From positions 186,001 to 250,000 of the forward strand of contig NZ_PPDK01000001.1 of NCBI RefSeq assembly GCF_003074135.1: DNA of 64,000 bases, given 5' to 3'. The notes below the pieces were generated by a model. The model did not search any database. It had not been told where the DNA came from and saw only the letters and a list, made by a program, of their open reading frames with translations. Of this stretch, positions 36,051-43,364 are shown piece by piece. Origin of the DNA: Euzebya tangerina. Its GTDB lineage: Bacteria; Actinomycetota; Nitriliruptoria; Euzebyales; Euzebyaceae. Made by a program: the position numbers and the translations under genes. Every line of letters begins with the position of its first letter. Position 1 is the first letter of the stretch.

Positions 36051-36710
36051 ATGCGAATCGGCATCCTGCGGTTCCCCGGCACCTGTGACGACCGCGACAC
36101 CGCCTTCGCGATCCGTCACATCGACCTGGAACCGGTCATGTTGTGGCACGGCGACAGCGACTTGGATGGCGTCGATGCGGTCGTCGTCCCAGGCGGGTTC
36201 AGCTATGGCGACTACCTGCGCGCCGGCGCCATCGCCCGCTTCAGCCCCATGATGAGTCGTGTGGTCACCTTCGCTGGCGAGGGTGGGCGTGTGCTCGGCA
36301 TCTGCAATGGGTTCCAGGTGCTCTGCGAAGCCGGGTTGCTGCCCGGCGCCTTGACTCGGAACGCCGGGCTGCGGTTCATCCACCGGCAGCAGCACCTGCG
36401 CTGGGAGCCATCCGGAGAGGTGCTGAGCATCCCCCTCAAGAACGGGGAGGGCCGGTTCGTGCACCCGGACCCCGAGGGGTTGGCAGCAGCCGGGCAGATC
36501 CTGCTCCGCTACTGCGATGCGGCTGGGCGGGTCAGGCCGGAGACCAACCCGAACGGCAGCGTCGGCAGCATTGCGGGGGTGACGAACGAGGCGGGAAACG
36601 TGGCCGGGCTGATGCCCCACCCCGAACACGCCGTGGACGCCCTGCTGGGGTCCACCGACGGACGTCGGTTCCTGCACGACCGCCTGGTCGGCTCACCGGT
36701 CCCGGCCTGA
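36051..36710 (+). CDS. purQ: Phosphoribosylformylglycinamidine synthase glutaminase subunit PurQ
   Basis: The 219-residue class I glutamine amidotransferase has PGGFSYGDYLRAGA, the nucleophile Cys in GICNGFQVLCEAGLLPG (about residue 84) and the His-Glu pair in MPHPEHAVD near the C terminus. It supplies ammonia to PurL with PurS. ATG 36051 begins MRIGILRFPGTCDDRD, the conserved start. It is followed by a convergent sigma factor gene six bases away. Confidence 0.95.
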   Translation: MRIGILRFPGTCDDRDTAFAIRHIDLEPVMLWHGDSDLDGVDAVVVPGGFSYGDYLRAGAIARFSPMMSRVVTFAGEGGRVLGICNGFQVLCEAGLLPGALTRNAGLRFIHRQQHLRWEPSGEVLSIPLKNGEGRFVHPDPEGLAAAGQILLRYCDAAGRVRPETNPNGSVGSIAGVTNEAGNVAGLMPHPEHAVDALLGSTDGRRFLHDRLVGSPVPA

Positions 36711-36716
36711 TCCGGG

Positions 36717-37370
36717 TCACCACTCCGGCTCGTCGAGGGCGCGGGAGACCGCCACGGCCAGCGCAGCACGCGCCCGACTCAACCGCGACCGGACCGTTCC
36801 GATGGGAATGTCCAGACGTCGCGCGATCTCCTCGTACTCCAAGCCCTCCAACTCGCGCAGCCGGATCGGCTCGGCCTGTGTCTCGGGCAACGTGGCCAGC
36901 GTCCGGGTGATCAGATCACGGTCGGCCAGCACCGATGAGAGACGGGCGAGGAACGGCGCGGGGGTTGGTTCTGCAACCGGCTCGGCCGGTCGGCGCTGCC
37001 GGGAGCGCAGCACCATCCGGGCCTCGTTCGAGGCCACCGTGTGCAACCAGGTCGTGAACGCCGACCGGCCGTCGAACTGACCGATCCCCAGGGCAACCGC
37101 CGCCAGCGTCGCCTGCTCCGCCTCGTCGATGTCGGTCGGGGCGATGAGGACCCGATGGAGGGCTGGGCGTGCCACCCGGTGCCGGTCGAGGGTCATCAGC
37201 AGGGCGGCCAGCGCGTGGGGGCTCGTGCCCGCGGCAGCGGCGAGTGCATCCAGTAGCTGCTTGCCCTTCGGGTCGTGCTCGACCCACCACCCGTCGAAGG
37301 CATCGCGGACGTGGGCGAGGGCGGCGCCGGAGCCGTCGAGCTCCGCCACCAGGGTGTGGATGTCACTCAT
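36717..37370 (-). CDS. ECF-type RNA polymerase sigma factor
   Basis: A 217-residue protein with an unusual 60-residue N-terminal extension, then region 2 (IDEAEQATLAAVALGIGQFDGRSAF split at TTWLHTVASNEARMVLR) and region 4 (LPETQAEPIRLRELEGLEYEEIARRL, IPIGTVRSRLSRARAAL). ATG 37370 overlaps the stop of the upstream Ser/Thr kinase by four bases, so the two are made together. No anti-sigma factor gene is adjacent; regulation by the kinase, as in kinase-linked ECF groups, is the natural guess. Confidence 0.85.
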   Translation of the reverse strand: MSDIHTLVAELDGSGAALAHVRDAFDGWWVEHDPKGKQLLDALAAAAGTSPHALAALLMTLDRHRVARPALHRVLIAPTDIDEAEQATLAAVALGIGQFDGRSAFTTWLHTVASNEARMVLRSRQRRPAEPVAEPTPAPFLARLSSVLADRDLITRTLATLPETQAEPIRLRELEGLEYEEIARRLDIPIGTVRSRLSRARAALAVAVSRALDEPEW

Positions 37371-38638
37371 CGGTCACGGACCTCGATCGGGAGCCGGCTG
37401 GCGGTGACGGTGCCGGCCCGGTCCTCGATCAGCGTGATGCTCAGCGGGTCCAGGCTGGTCGGGGTGAGCGTCACGGCGCGCTCCGAGGACAGCGATCCAT
37501 CGTCGAACTGCCAGGCGAACGAGGACGCCGACCGGTCCTCGTGGAGGTACGTGCCGGACTCGCCGATCAGCAGCGTCGTCGGGCCGATGATCCGCGGACC
37601 GGTCGCCGATCGTCCGGTCTCGACGTCGGCGAGGATGTCCGGGTCGGTCAGGTCGACGGCCTCGATCGCCGCCGTCTCCTCCAGCGAGGTTCCCGAGTCC
37701 GGGGTGACGATCAGCCACGTCGATATGGCGACGAGGGCCGCGACGGCGACGGCGACCACCAGGGCAGGTCGGGGACGAGACCGCGGCGATCGCCCGGGCG
37801 CGTTGTCATCGTCCGCCAGCCCACCGCGCAGCAGCGCAGCCCACGCGTCCGCGTCCGCCGGGCGCCGGTCCCGGTCGCTGGCGGCGCCCTGACGGATGGC
37901 GCGGGCGAAGGGGGAGGGGTCGTTCTCGGCCGGCAACGGGGCGTCCGCTCCCATTCGCGTCTGCCACACGATCACCGAGGCGGCGAACAGGTCAGCACGG
38001 GGGTCGATGTCGGTGGAGGGCGAGCGCTGCTCGGGCGCCATGTACCCCGCCGTGCCGCCGGCCATGGTCACGGTGCTGGCATCGACTCGTCGGGCAAGCC
38101 CGAGGTCCGCCAGGGTCAGCGACTCCCCCGGGTGGAGCAGCCGAGGTGGCCCCTCGGCGTCCGACCCGCGCGGCCGCGCGTGATCAGATGGCCCCTGGGC
38201 CCGGCGGGCGCGCAGGAGCAGGTTGGAGGGCTTGATGTCGCGGTGGACCACACCGGCGTCGTGGATGGCCCGCAGACACGCAGCCAGCTCATCGACCAGT
38301 CGCCGGACGTCGACGACATCGTGCGCAGGCCCGAGCCGGTCGGCCAGGGATCCCACCAGCACCGGCATCACGAAGTACGGCTGTCCGTCCGACTCGCCGA
38401 TGTCGTGCACCTCGACGACCTCCGGCGTGTCCAACTCCCGGAGAAGCCGAGCTTCGGCGATGAACCGCTGCCGGATGTCGACGTCCACCGCGTGGTGGGC
38501 CGCGAGGACCTTGATCGCGACCGGTGCGTCGAGCACCGGATCGACGGCGGCGTACACCACCGCGAAGTTGCCTCGACCAAGGACTCCGGTGATCGGATAC
38601 CGGCCGATGTGGTCCGGTGGATCGGGCCCGGCGGTCAT
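37367..38638 (-). CDS. Transmembrane Ser/Thr protein kinase with extracellular PKD-like domain
   Basis: The 423-residue protein has a complete Hanks-type kinase domain (1-275): GRGNFAVVYAA, VAIKVL, catalytic VVHRDIKPSN (about residue 137), LADLGLAR in the place of DFG, and GYMAPEQ. A membrane helix follows (about 293-312) and then an outer domain of about 105 residues whose SASSFAWQFDDGSLSS strand pattern resembles a PKD/Ig fold. It probably senses an extracytoplasmic signal and phosphorylates targets including, perhaps, the sigma factor encoded right downstream. Divergent from the GH5 gene. Confidence 0.88.
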   Translation of the reverse strand: MTAGPDPPDHIGRYPITGVLGRGNFAVVYAAVDPVLDAPVAIKVLAAHHAVDVDIRQRFIAEARLLRELDTPEVVEVHDIGESDGQPYFVMPVLVGSLADRLGPAHDVVDVRRLVDELAACLRAIHDAGVVHRDIKPSNLLLRARRAQGPSDHARPRGSDAEGPPRLLHPGESLTLADLGLARRVDASTVTMAGGTAGYMAPEQRSPSTDIDPRADLFAASVIVWQTRMGADAPLPAENDPSPFARAIRQGAASDRDRRPADADAWAALLRGGLADDDNAPGRSPRSRPRPALVVAVAVAALVAISTWLIVTPDSGTSLEETAAIEAVDLTDPDILADVETGRSATGPRIIGPTTLLIGESGTYLHEDRSASSFAWQFDDGSLSSERAVTLTPTSLDPLSITLIEDRAGTVTASRLPIEVRDR

Positions 38639-38756
38639 TGCTGATGGATCCTAGTTGTGGCACGACGCGGAACAATCTTCGACGGCGCGATGGAACTTCT
38701 GGCTCGGGCGCGGCATCACAGCGGGGGCACGAGACCACTGCCACCAGGAGAGACCC

Positions 38757-40154
38757 GTGACATCTGACACCACCCTCGAACCCGCACGTCCGCCGTCGGA
38801 GGACGGCAGCGGCGCCGACCAGGTCCGGCCCTCGCGTTGGCGCGCCGTCCTGGTCGCCGGCCTCGTCGTGGCCGTGGTTGTTGCCGTGGCCTTCACGGCA
38901 GGGAACCGGTCCGCGACGGTTGCGCTGACGTCCGCCGAAGGGACCGATGTCGCACCGGAGGATCCGACGCACTACGTCCGTCAGGATGCAGCGGCAGTTG
39001 AGGCAGCGCCGAGTGATGACGCGCCGGGGGACGACGCACCGATCGAGCCCGCTACCCCACAGCCGACGGCGTGGGACTGGTCGACGGATGGCGCCGACAT
39101 CGTGGACGCGGAGGGCAACGAGATCCGCATCCGGGGGGTCAACTGGTTCGGCTTCGAGACGGCCGTCGCGGCTCCCCACGGGTTGTGGTCGCGGAACGCC
39201 GAGGAGATGATCGACCAGATCGCGGGCCTCGGGTTCAACACGATCCGTCTGCCGTTTGCCTCGGCGCTGCTGGATGAGGGCGTCATGCCCGAGGGCATCA
39301 ACCTGGCCGAGAACCCGGACCTGGAGGGGATCACCAGCCTGGAGTTGATGGACCGGATCATCGAGCACGCCGGCAGCCGGGGTCTTGCCGTGCTGCTGGA
39401 CCGGCACGCCCTGGCTCCCGACAACCGCCACCACCTGTGGTACGACGACACCTACCCGGCCGAGCGCCTGATCAGCGACTGGCAGCTGCTCGCCGAGCGG
39501 TACGCCGACGTGCCGAACGTGATCGGCGCCGACCTCTACAACGAGCCCCACGACGAGGCCTGCTGGGGCTGTGACGACCCCGCGCGAGACTGGCGCGCGG
39601 CGGCCGAGGAGGCGGGTAACGCACTCCATGAGATCGCCCCGCACTGGTTGGTGTTCGTCGAGGGCGTCGAAGAAGCCGACGGCGCGTCGTGTGACGGGCC
39701 GGAGGGGTCGCCCGACTGCATCTGGTGGGGCGGCAACCTGCTCGAGGCGGGGACCGAGCCGGTGGTGCTCGACCAGGACGACAAGGTCGTGTACTCACCG
39801 CACGAGTACGCCACCTCCGTGTTCCGCCAGCCGTGGTTCGACGAGCCGGAGTTTCCGGAGAACCTCGACGAGATCTGGGACCGCTTCTGGGGCTACCTGG
39901 AGGAGGACGAGATCGCCCCGGTGATGGTCGGCGAGCTGGGCACCACCCTGGCGGCCGAGGAGGACCGAGTCTGGCTGGAGACGCTGCTGGCCTACCTCGA
40001 CGAGCAGGGCGCCGGGTTCACCTACTGGACGTTCAACCCGAACTCCGGCGACACCGGCGGGATCCTCGAGGACGACTGGACGACCGTGGATGCGGAGAAG
40101 ATGGCATTCCTCGAGCCGTACCTGTTGGGGCCGTTCGAGCCGGTCGGGTCCTAG
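38757..40154 (+). CDS. Membrane-anchored GH5 family glycoside hydrolase (cellulase-like)
   Basis: GTG 38757 follows CCAGGAGAG at a good distance. A single N-terminal helix (about 28-47) anchors the protein outside; an acidic low-complexity linker (60-100) precedes the catalytic domain. The GH5 motifs are IRGVNWFGFET, LGFNTIRLPF, the acid/base Glu in ADLYNEPH (about residue 262) and the nucleophile Glu in VMVGELGT (about 392), followed by GFTYWTFNPNSGD. It should cut beta-1,4-linked glucans or related polysaccharide at the cell surface. It shares four bases of its end with the convergent MOSC gene and is divergent from the kinase/sigma pair. Confidence 0.9.
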   Translation: MTSDTTLEPARPPSEDGSGADQVRPSRWRAVLVAGLVVAVVVAVAFTAGNRSATVALTSAEGTDVAPEDPTHYVRQDAAAVEAAPSDDAPGDDAPIEPATPQPTAWDWSTDGADIVDAEGNEIRIRGVNWFGFETAVAAPHGLWSRNAEEMIDQIAGLGFNTIRLPFASALLDEGVMPEGINLAENPDLEGITSLELMDRIIEHAGSRGLAVLLDRHALAPDNRHHLWYDDTYPAERLISDWQLLAERYADVPNVIGADLYNEPHDEACWGCDDPARDWRAAAEEAGNALHEIAPHWLVFVEGVEEADGASCDGPEGSPDCIWWGGNLLEAGTEPVVLDQDDKVVYSPHEYATSVFRQPWFDEPEFPENLDEIWDRFWGYLEEDEIAPVMVGELGTTLAAEEDRVWLETLLAYLDEQGAGFTYWTFNPNSGDTGGILEDDWTTVDAEKMAFLEPYLLGPFEPVGS

Positions 40155-40822
40155 AGGTTCGCCAGGGCAGCGCGGATGCGGCCGTCCACCGGTGAGTCGA
40201 GCGCCCGGCTCACAGCGGCCGGGTCGGGCTGCTCGGCGGAGTAGAGCTCCCAGAGCTCGATGGTGCCGATCCGCTCGCTCGGGGCCGCGGTCCAGTGGCC
40301 GTGGTCGTCCGGTCCCAGGCGGCCGGGTGTGATGACCCGGGCGTAGAACCCGGGGCGTCTGGCCTCGGTGAACCGCTTGACCCAGCCGGTGGCGGCGTCG
40401 GGGCCGAGCAGCTCGTGCATGCGGGCGGCGAACTTCTGGCAGGGGACACGGGGACCGGTCAGCTCAAGCTCGACCTGTCCGGTGTCGGTGTCGAAGGTGA
40501 TCCGGTCGCCGACCCGCATGGTGCGGTCCGGCCAGCGTTCGATGGTGACGTTCTCACCGAAGTTGCCCGGCTCCAGGGTGGCGTCGAGCTCGTCCTCCCA
40601 GAACTCGTAGTCCTCGCGGGCGTAGAGATAGACGGCCTGCCCCTCGCCACCGTGGTGCCGGGGGTTCTCGATCTGGTCGTCGGTGATCCCGTCGCGCCGG
40701 ATGTCGATGTGAGGGACCGGGAGCTTGGCGATGCCGCTGGTCACCGCCCGCTTGGTGCCCTCGGCGATCGTGCGGATCGCGCCCGTCTGGACGCTGATGA
40801 CGCGTGAGGCTGCGGTGTCCAT
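40151..40822 (-). CDS. MOSC-domain protein (YiiM-like)
   Basis: ATG 40822 (MDTAASRVISVQTGAIRTI) is preferred to an upstream in-frame start. The 223-residue protein has the MOSC hallmarks QAVYLYAREDYEFW, GNFGENVT, VGDRI and the conserved Cys in GPRVPCQKFAARM (about residue 145). YiiM-type MOSC proteins carry a molybdenum cofactor and reduce N-hydroxylated compounds. Conservation of the Cys supports an active protein. Its end overlaps the convergent GH5 gene. Confidence 0.85.
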   Translation of the reverse strand: MDTAASRVISVQTGAIRTIAEGTKRAVTSGIAKLPVPHIDIRRDGITDDQIENPRHHGGEGQAVYLYAREDYEFWEDELDATLEPGNFGENVTIERWPDRTMRVGDRITFDTDTGQVELELTGPRVPCQKFAARMHELLGPDAATGWVKRFTEARRPGFYARVITPGRLGPDDHGHWTAAPSERIGTIELWELYSAEQPDPAAVSRALDSPVDGRIRAALANL

Positions 40823-40917
40823 GGTCGTAACTGTACGGGGGCGTGCTCGTGCACCTGCAGGGCGCATGGTGGACGATCGGGTCTGAGCGCGACGGCTGGT
40901 CGCTGCAGACTGGCAGC

Positions 40918-41196
40918 ATGCCGTTCTTCGTCCTCCTGCTGATCGCCATCATCGGGTACGCCATCTACCGCAACATCCAGCAGACCCGCGCCTCGCAGCC
41001 GATCGTGGTTCCGGCACCTAACCGGCCGGCGCCGCAACGCCACCAGCGCGTCACCGATGCCGAGCTCGAAGAGCGGGTGGCGCAACTCCAACAGGCCGTC
41101 GAGCAGGACACCATCCCCCTGGCCGACGCGGTCAACAGCCTTGTCCGGACCTGCGGGATCGAGCCGGATGAGGCCGAACGGCGCCTGCGCCGCTGA
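40918..41196 (+). CDS. Small membrane protein with C-terminal helical tail
   Basis: ATG 40918 starts MPFFVLLLIAIIGYAIYRNIQ, a single membrane helix, followed by a Pro-rich linker and a charged helical segment to residue 92 (RVTDAELEERVAQLQQ ... EPDEAERRLRR). No family recognised. It is the last ordinary-looking gene before the defence island. Confidence 0.6.
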   Translation: MPFFVLLLIAIIGYAIYRNIQQTRASQPIVVPAPNRPAPQRHQRVTDAELEERVAQLQQAVEQDTIPLADAVNSLVRTCGIEPDEAERRLRR

Positions 41197-41491
41197 CAGG
41201 TGGCGAGCGTCCTGCCTGATCGCCGGCCAGGCTGCGTCGTTGCCGACAGCACCGGAGCAGTCCGCGCTGGAACTGATAGGAGTGCAACTCTCAGAAGAGG
41301 GCCAGGGCGGGTTGCAAGACGCGGGAGCAGACGGGACCTTGAAACCCGTCCCTTGGCAGCACTTCTAGGTAAGGATACTCAGTGGCTTGAGAATAGGCGC
41401 TGGCACTGGATGAGGACGGTTTGACGCAGCTTGCTCCCTAAGGAGTGGTCGAACTCGTTATCAATTGTGGACACCCCGTACCTTGTTGCAT
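41197..41491. other. Gene-free left border of the defence island
   Basis: No convincing gene. It holds one hairpin, GACGGG (41330-41335) pairing with CCCGTC (41345-41350) across a nine-base loop, and becomes clearly richer in A and T towards Vsr. No tRNA, integrase or direct-repeat attachment site was recognised. Confidence 0.5.
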
Positions 41492-41965
41492 ATGCCGCGC
41501 AGCGTCCGCATAGAACCGGGTGTCGATGCCCCCTACGCCGAGCCGACCTCTCCCGCTGCGTCGAAGATGGGGAGGGCGAACCGGCGAAGGGATACCACCC
41601 CGGAGCTCCGACTCCGCAGCGCGCTGTTCGCGCGCGGGCTGCGCTTCCGCGTGGACCTGCCGATCCGGACGCAGGTGCTGCCGCGGGCAGTCCGCCCCGA
41701 CGTCGTGTTCACCCGCTCCAGACTGGCGATCTTCGTCGATGGTTGCTTCTGGCACCGCTGCCCCGAGCATTTCGTCATGCCGAAGTCCAATCTCTCGTAC
41801 TGGCGTCCCAAGTTGGAGGCGAACGTGCGTCGGGATCATCGGGTCACATCGGCTCTGGCTGATGCGGGGTGGACCCCGCTGCGCTTCTGGGAGCATGAGG
41901 ACGCTGAGGAGATCGCGGATCTGATCGCAATCAGACATCGGCGGACTGTGGACAACCTCCCGTGA
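41492..41965 (+). CDS. vsr: Very short patch repair endonuclease (Vsr)
   Basis: ATG 41492 is chosen; an in-frame GTG at 41465 is possible. The 157-residue protein has the Vsr core: RRDTTPELRLRSALFARGL, RPDVVF with the catalytic Asp, IFVDGCFWHRCPEH with zinc-binding Cys/His residues, and LEANVRRDHRV. Vsr nicks 5' of the T in T:G mismatches that arise by deamination of 5-methylcytosine and normally accompanies a cytosine methyltransferase, here the Dcm-like gene 1.4 kb away on the other strand. It precedes the GHKL ATPase gene by 59 bases. Confidence 0.9.
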   Translation: MPRSVRIEPGVDAPYAEPTSPAASKMGRANRRRDTTPELRLRSALFARGLRFRVDLPIRTQVLPRAVRPDVVFTRSRLAIFVDGCFWHRCPEHFVMPKSNLSYWRPKLEANVRRDHRVTSALADAGWTPLRFWEHEDAEEIADLIAIRHRRTVDNLP

Positions 41966-42024
41966 TCGCCCTTCGCACGTGGCACCCTGGAGATCCCCAG
42001 CCGATCGAAGGGCAGTGAGCAGCC

Positions 42025-43296
42025 ATGACCACAGTCGACGTCACGCCGTCCGCACGACGTCTGACTGGATCGCTCCGAGACATCGGCTACGACCTGAACA
42101 CCGCGGTCGCTGACCTCGTCGACAATGCCATCGAGGCCGGCGCACGCCACGTCGACATCCAGCTGATCTTCGACGGACTGAGGTCCAAGCTGGTCATCGC
42201 CGACGACGGCGTCGGTATGACCTCAACGGTTCTGGATGAGGCATTGCGCTTCGGTACTCGACGTGACTACGAGCGGAATGCCCTCGGCCGCTATGGGCTC
42301 GGATTGAAGACCGCATCCATCTCACAGGGTCGCCGTTTGACCGTTATCACTCGATCCGCACCGCAGAACCGTCGCCTTCACGCGAGGCGTCTGGATCTGG
42401 ACCACATTGCAGGCACGGACCGGTGGGAGGTGGTCGCCCCATCGAAGTCGGAGACAGTCCGACTGGCGGACGGCCTTCTGGACGACGGGCCGGGAACTGT
42501 CCTCGTGGTCGACAATCTCGATCGAGTTCTGCCCGAGCGCAATCCTGAAGGAGGGTGGGCTCGGCGCCGTTTCGTATCGCTGGCGAGCAAGCTAGGCCAT
42601 CACCTCGGCATGGTCTTCCACCGCTTCCTGTCCGGAGAGGCCGGTATCGGGCTCACCATCACCTTGGATGGTGAGAAGATCAGGCCCTGGGACCCGTTCT
42701 GTCGCGATGAGGAGCACACGCTTGAGCTACCGGCCAAGGTGTTCCACGTGGAGGTCGAGGGTGAGCGGTCCTCGGTGTGGCTGCGGCCCTTCGTCCTCCC
42801 CGCACGTCGACGTTTCTCCTCGGCTGACGCGTTCGAACGCGCTGGCGGTCCGGGGCGGTGGAACCGACAGCAGGGCCTCTACATCTACCGAGCTGATCGG
42901 CTGATCCAGGCCGGTGGCTGGAGCGGGCTGCGGGCTCAGGACGAACACACGAAGCTGGCTCGCTCAGCCCTCGAGTTCGAGACCGAGGCCGACGAGGTGT
43001 TCCGCATCAACGTTGCCAAGATGCGTGTCTCGCTACCAGCCGAGATCCGCCCACTTCTCGGGCGGCCGGTCCAAGAGCTCTGCAACCGGGCCAACGCCGC
43101 CTACCGCATGGATGCTCGAAGTTCACGACCCGCTGGCATCGCAGACTCGGGGCTGTCAGGCGATGCGGGACGGTATGTCGGCTCCGCTCTCTTCGCCGCG
43201 GCCTCGGAGATCGGTGAGCTGGACGCGCTGATGCGTGTGTTCGACCGGGTGGGTCGTCAACATCCTGACGTGAGCGGATACCTGGGCCTCAGCTGA
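42025..43296 (+). CDS. MORC/MutL-type GHKL ATPase of the defence island
   Basis: The 423-residue protein has an intact N-terminal GHKL (histidine kinase/Hsp90-like) ATPase: DLVDNAIEAGA (about 29-39, the N-box with metal-binding Asn), ADDGVGM (about 59-65) and LGRYGLGLKTAS (about 86-97). The middle region continues like the S5-fold transducer of MutL/MORC proteins; FRINVAKMRVSLP is at about 335. No nuclease domain is attached. Bacterial proteins of this class are linked to restriction-modification operons and the origin of eukaryotic MORC ATPases. Expected role: ATP-driven clamp or conformational switch on DNA. Located between vsr and the methyltransferase. Confidence 0.85.
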   Translation: MTTVDVTPSARRLTGSLRDIGYDLNTAVADLVDNAIEAGARHVDIQLIFDGLRSKLVIADDGVGMTSTVLDEALRFGTRRDYERNALGRYGLGLKTASISQGRRLTVITRSAPQNRRLHARRLDLDHIAGTDRWEVVAPSKSETVRLADGLLDDGPGTVLVVDNLDRVLPERNPEGGWARRRFVSLASKLGHHLGMVFHRFLSGEAGIGLTITLDGEKIRPWDPFCRDEEHTLELPAKVFHVEVEGERSSVWLRPFVLPARRRFSSADAFERAGGPGRWNRQQGLYIYRADRLIQAGGWSGLRAQDEHTKLARSALEFETEADEVFRINVAKMRVSLPAEIRPLLGRPVQELCNRANAAYRMDARSSRPAGIADSGLSGDAGRYVGSALFAAASEIGELDALMRVFDRVGRQHPDVSGYLGLS

Positions 43297-43364
43297 GATC
43301 GCGGCCTCACCGCGGCTGACTACGGAAGTTGCTCCGTTCCTGCTGCCGACGTCCGCGGCTCGTG

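Noticed and set aside
41197-41464. tRNA or attachment site at the island border
   Set aside because: The one hairpin there does not form a cloverleaf and no matching direct repeat was found on the right side; no integrase is present.
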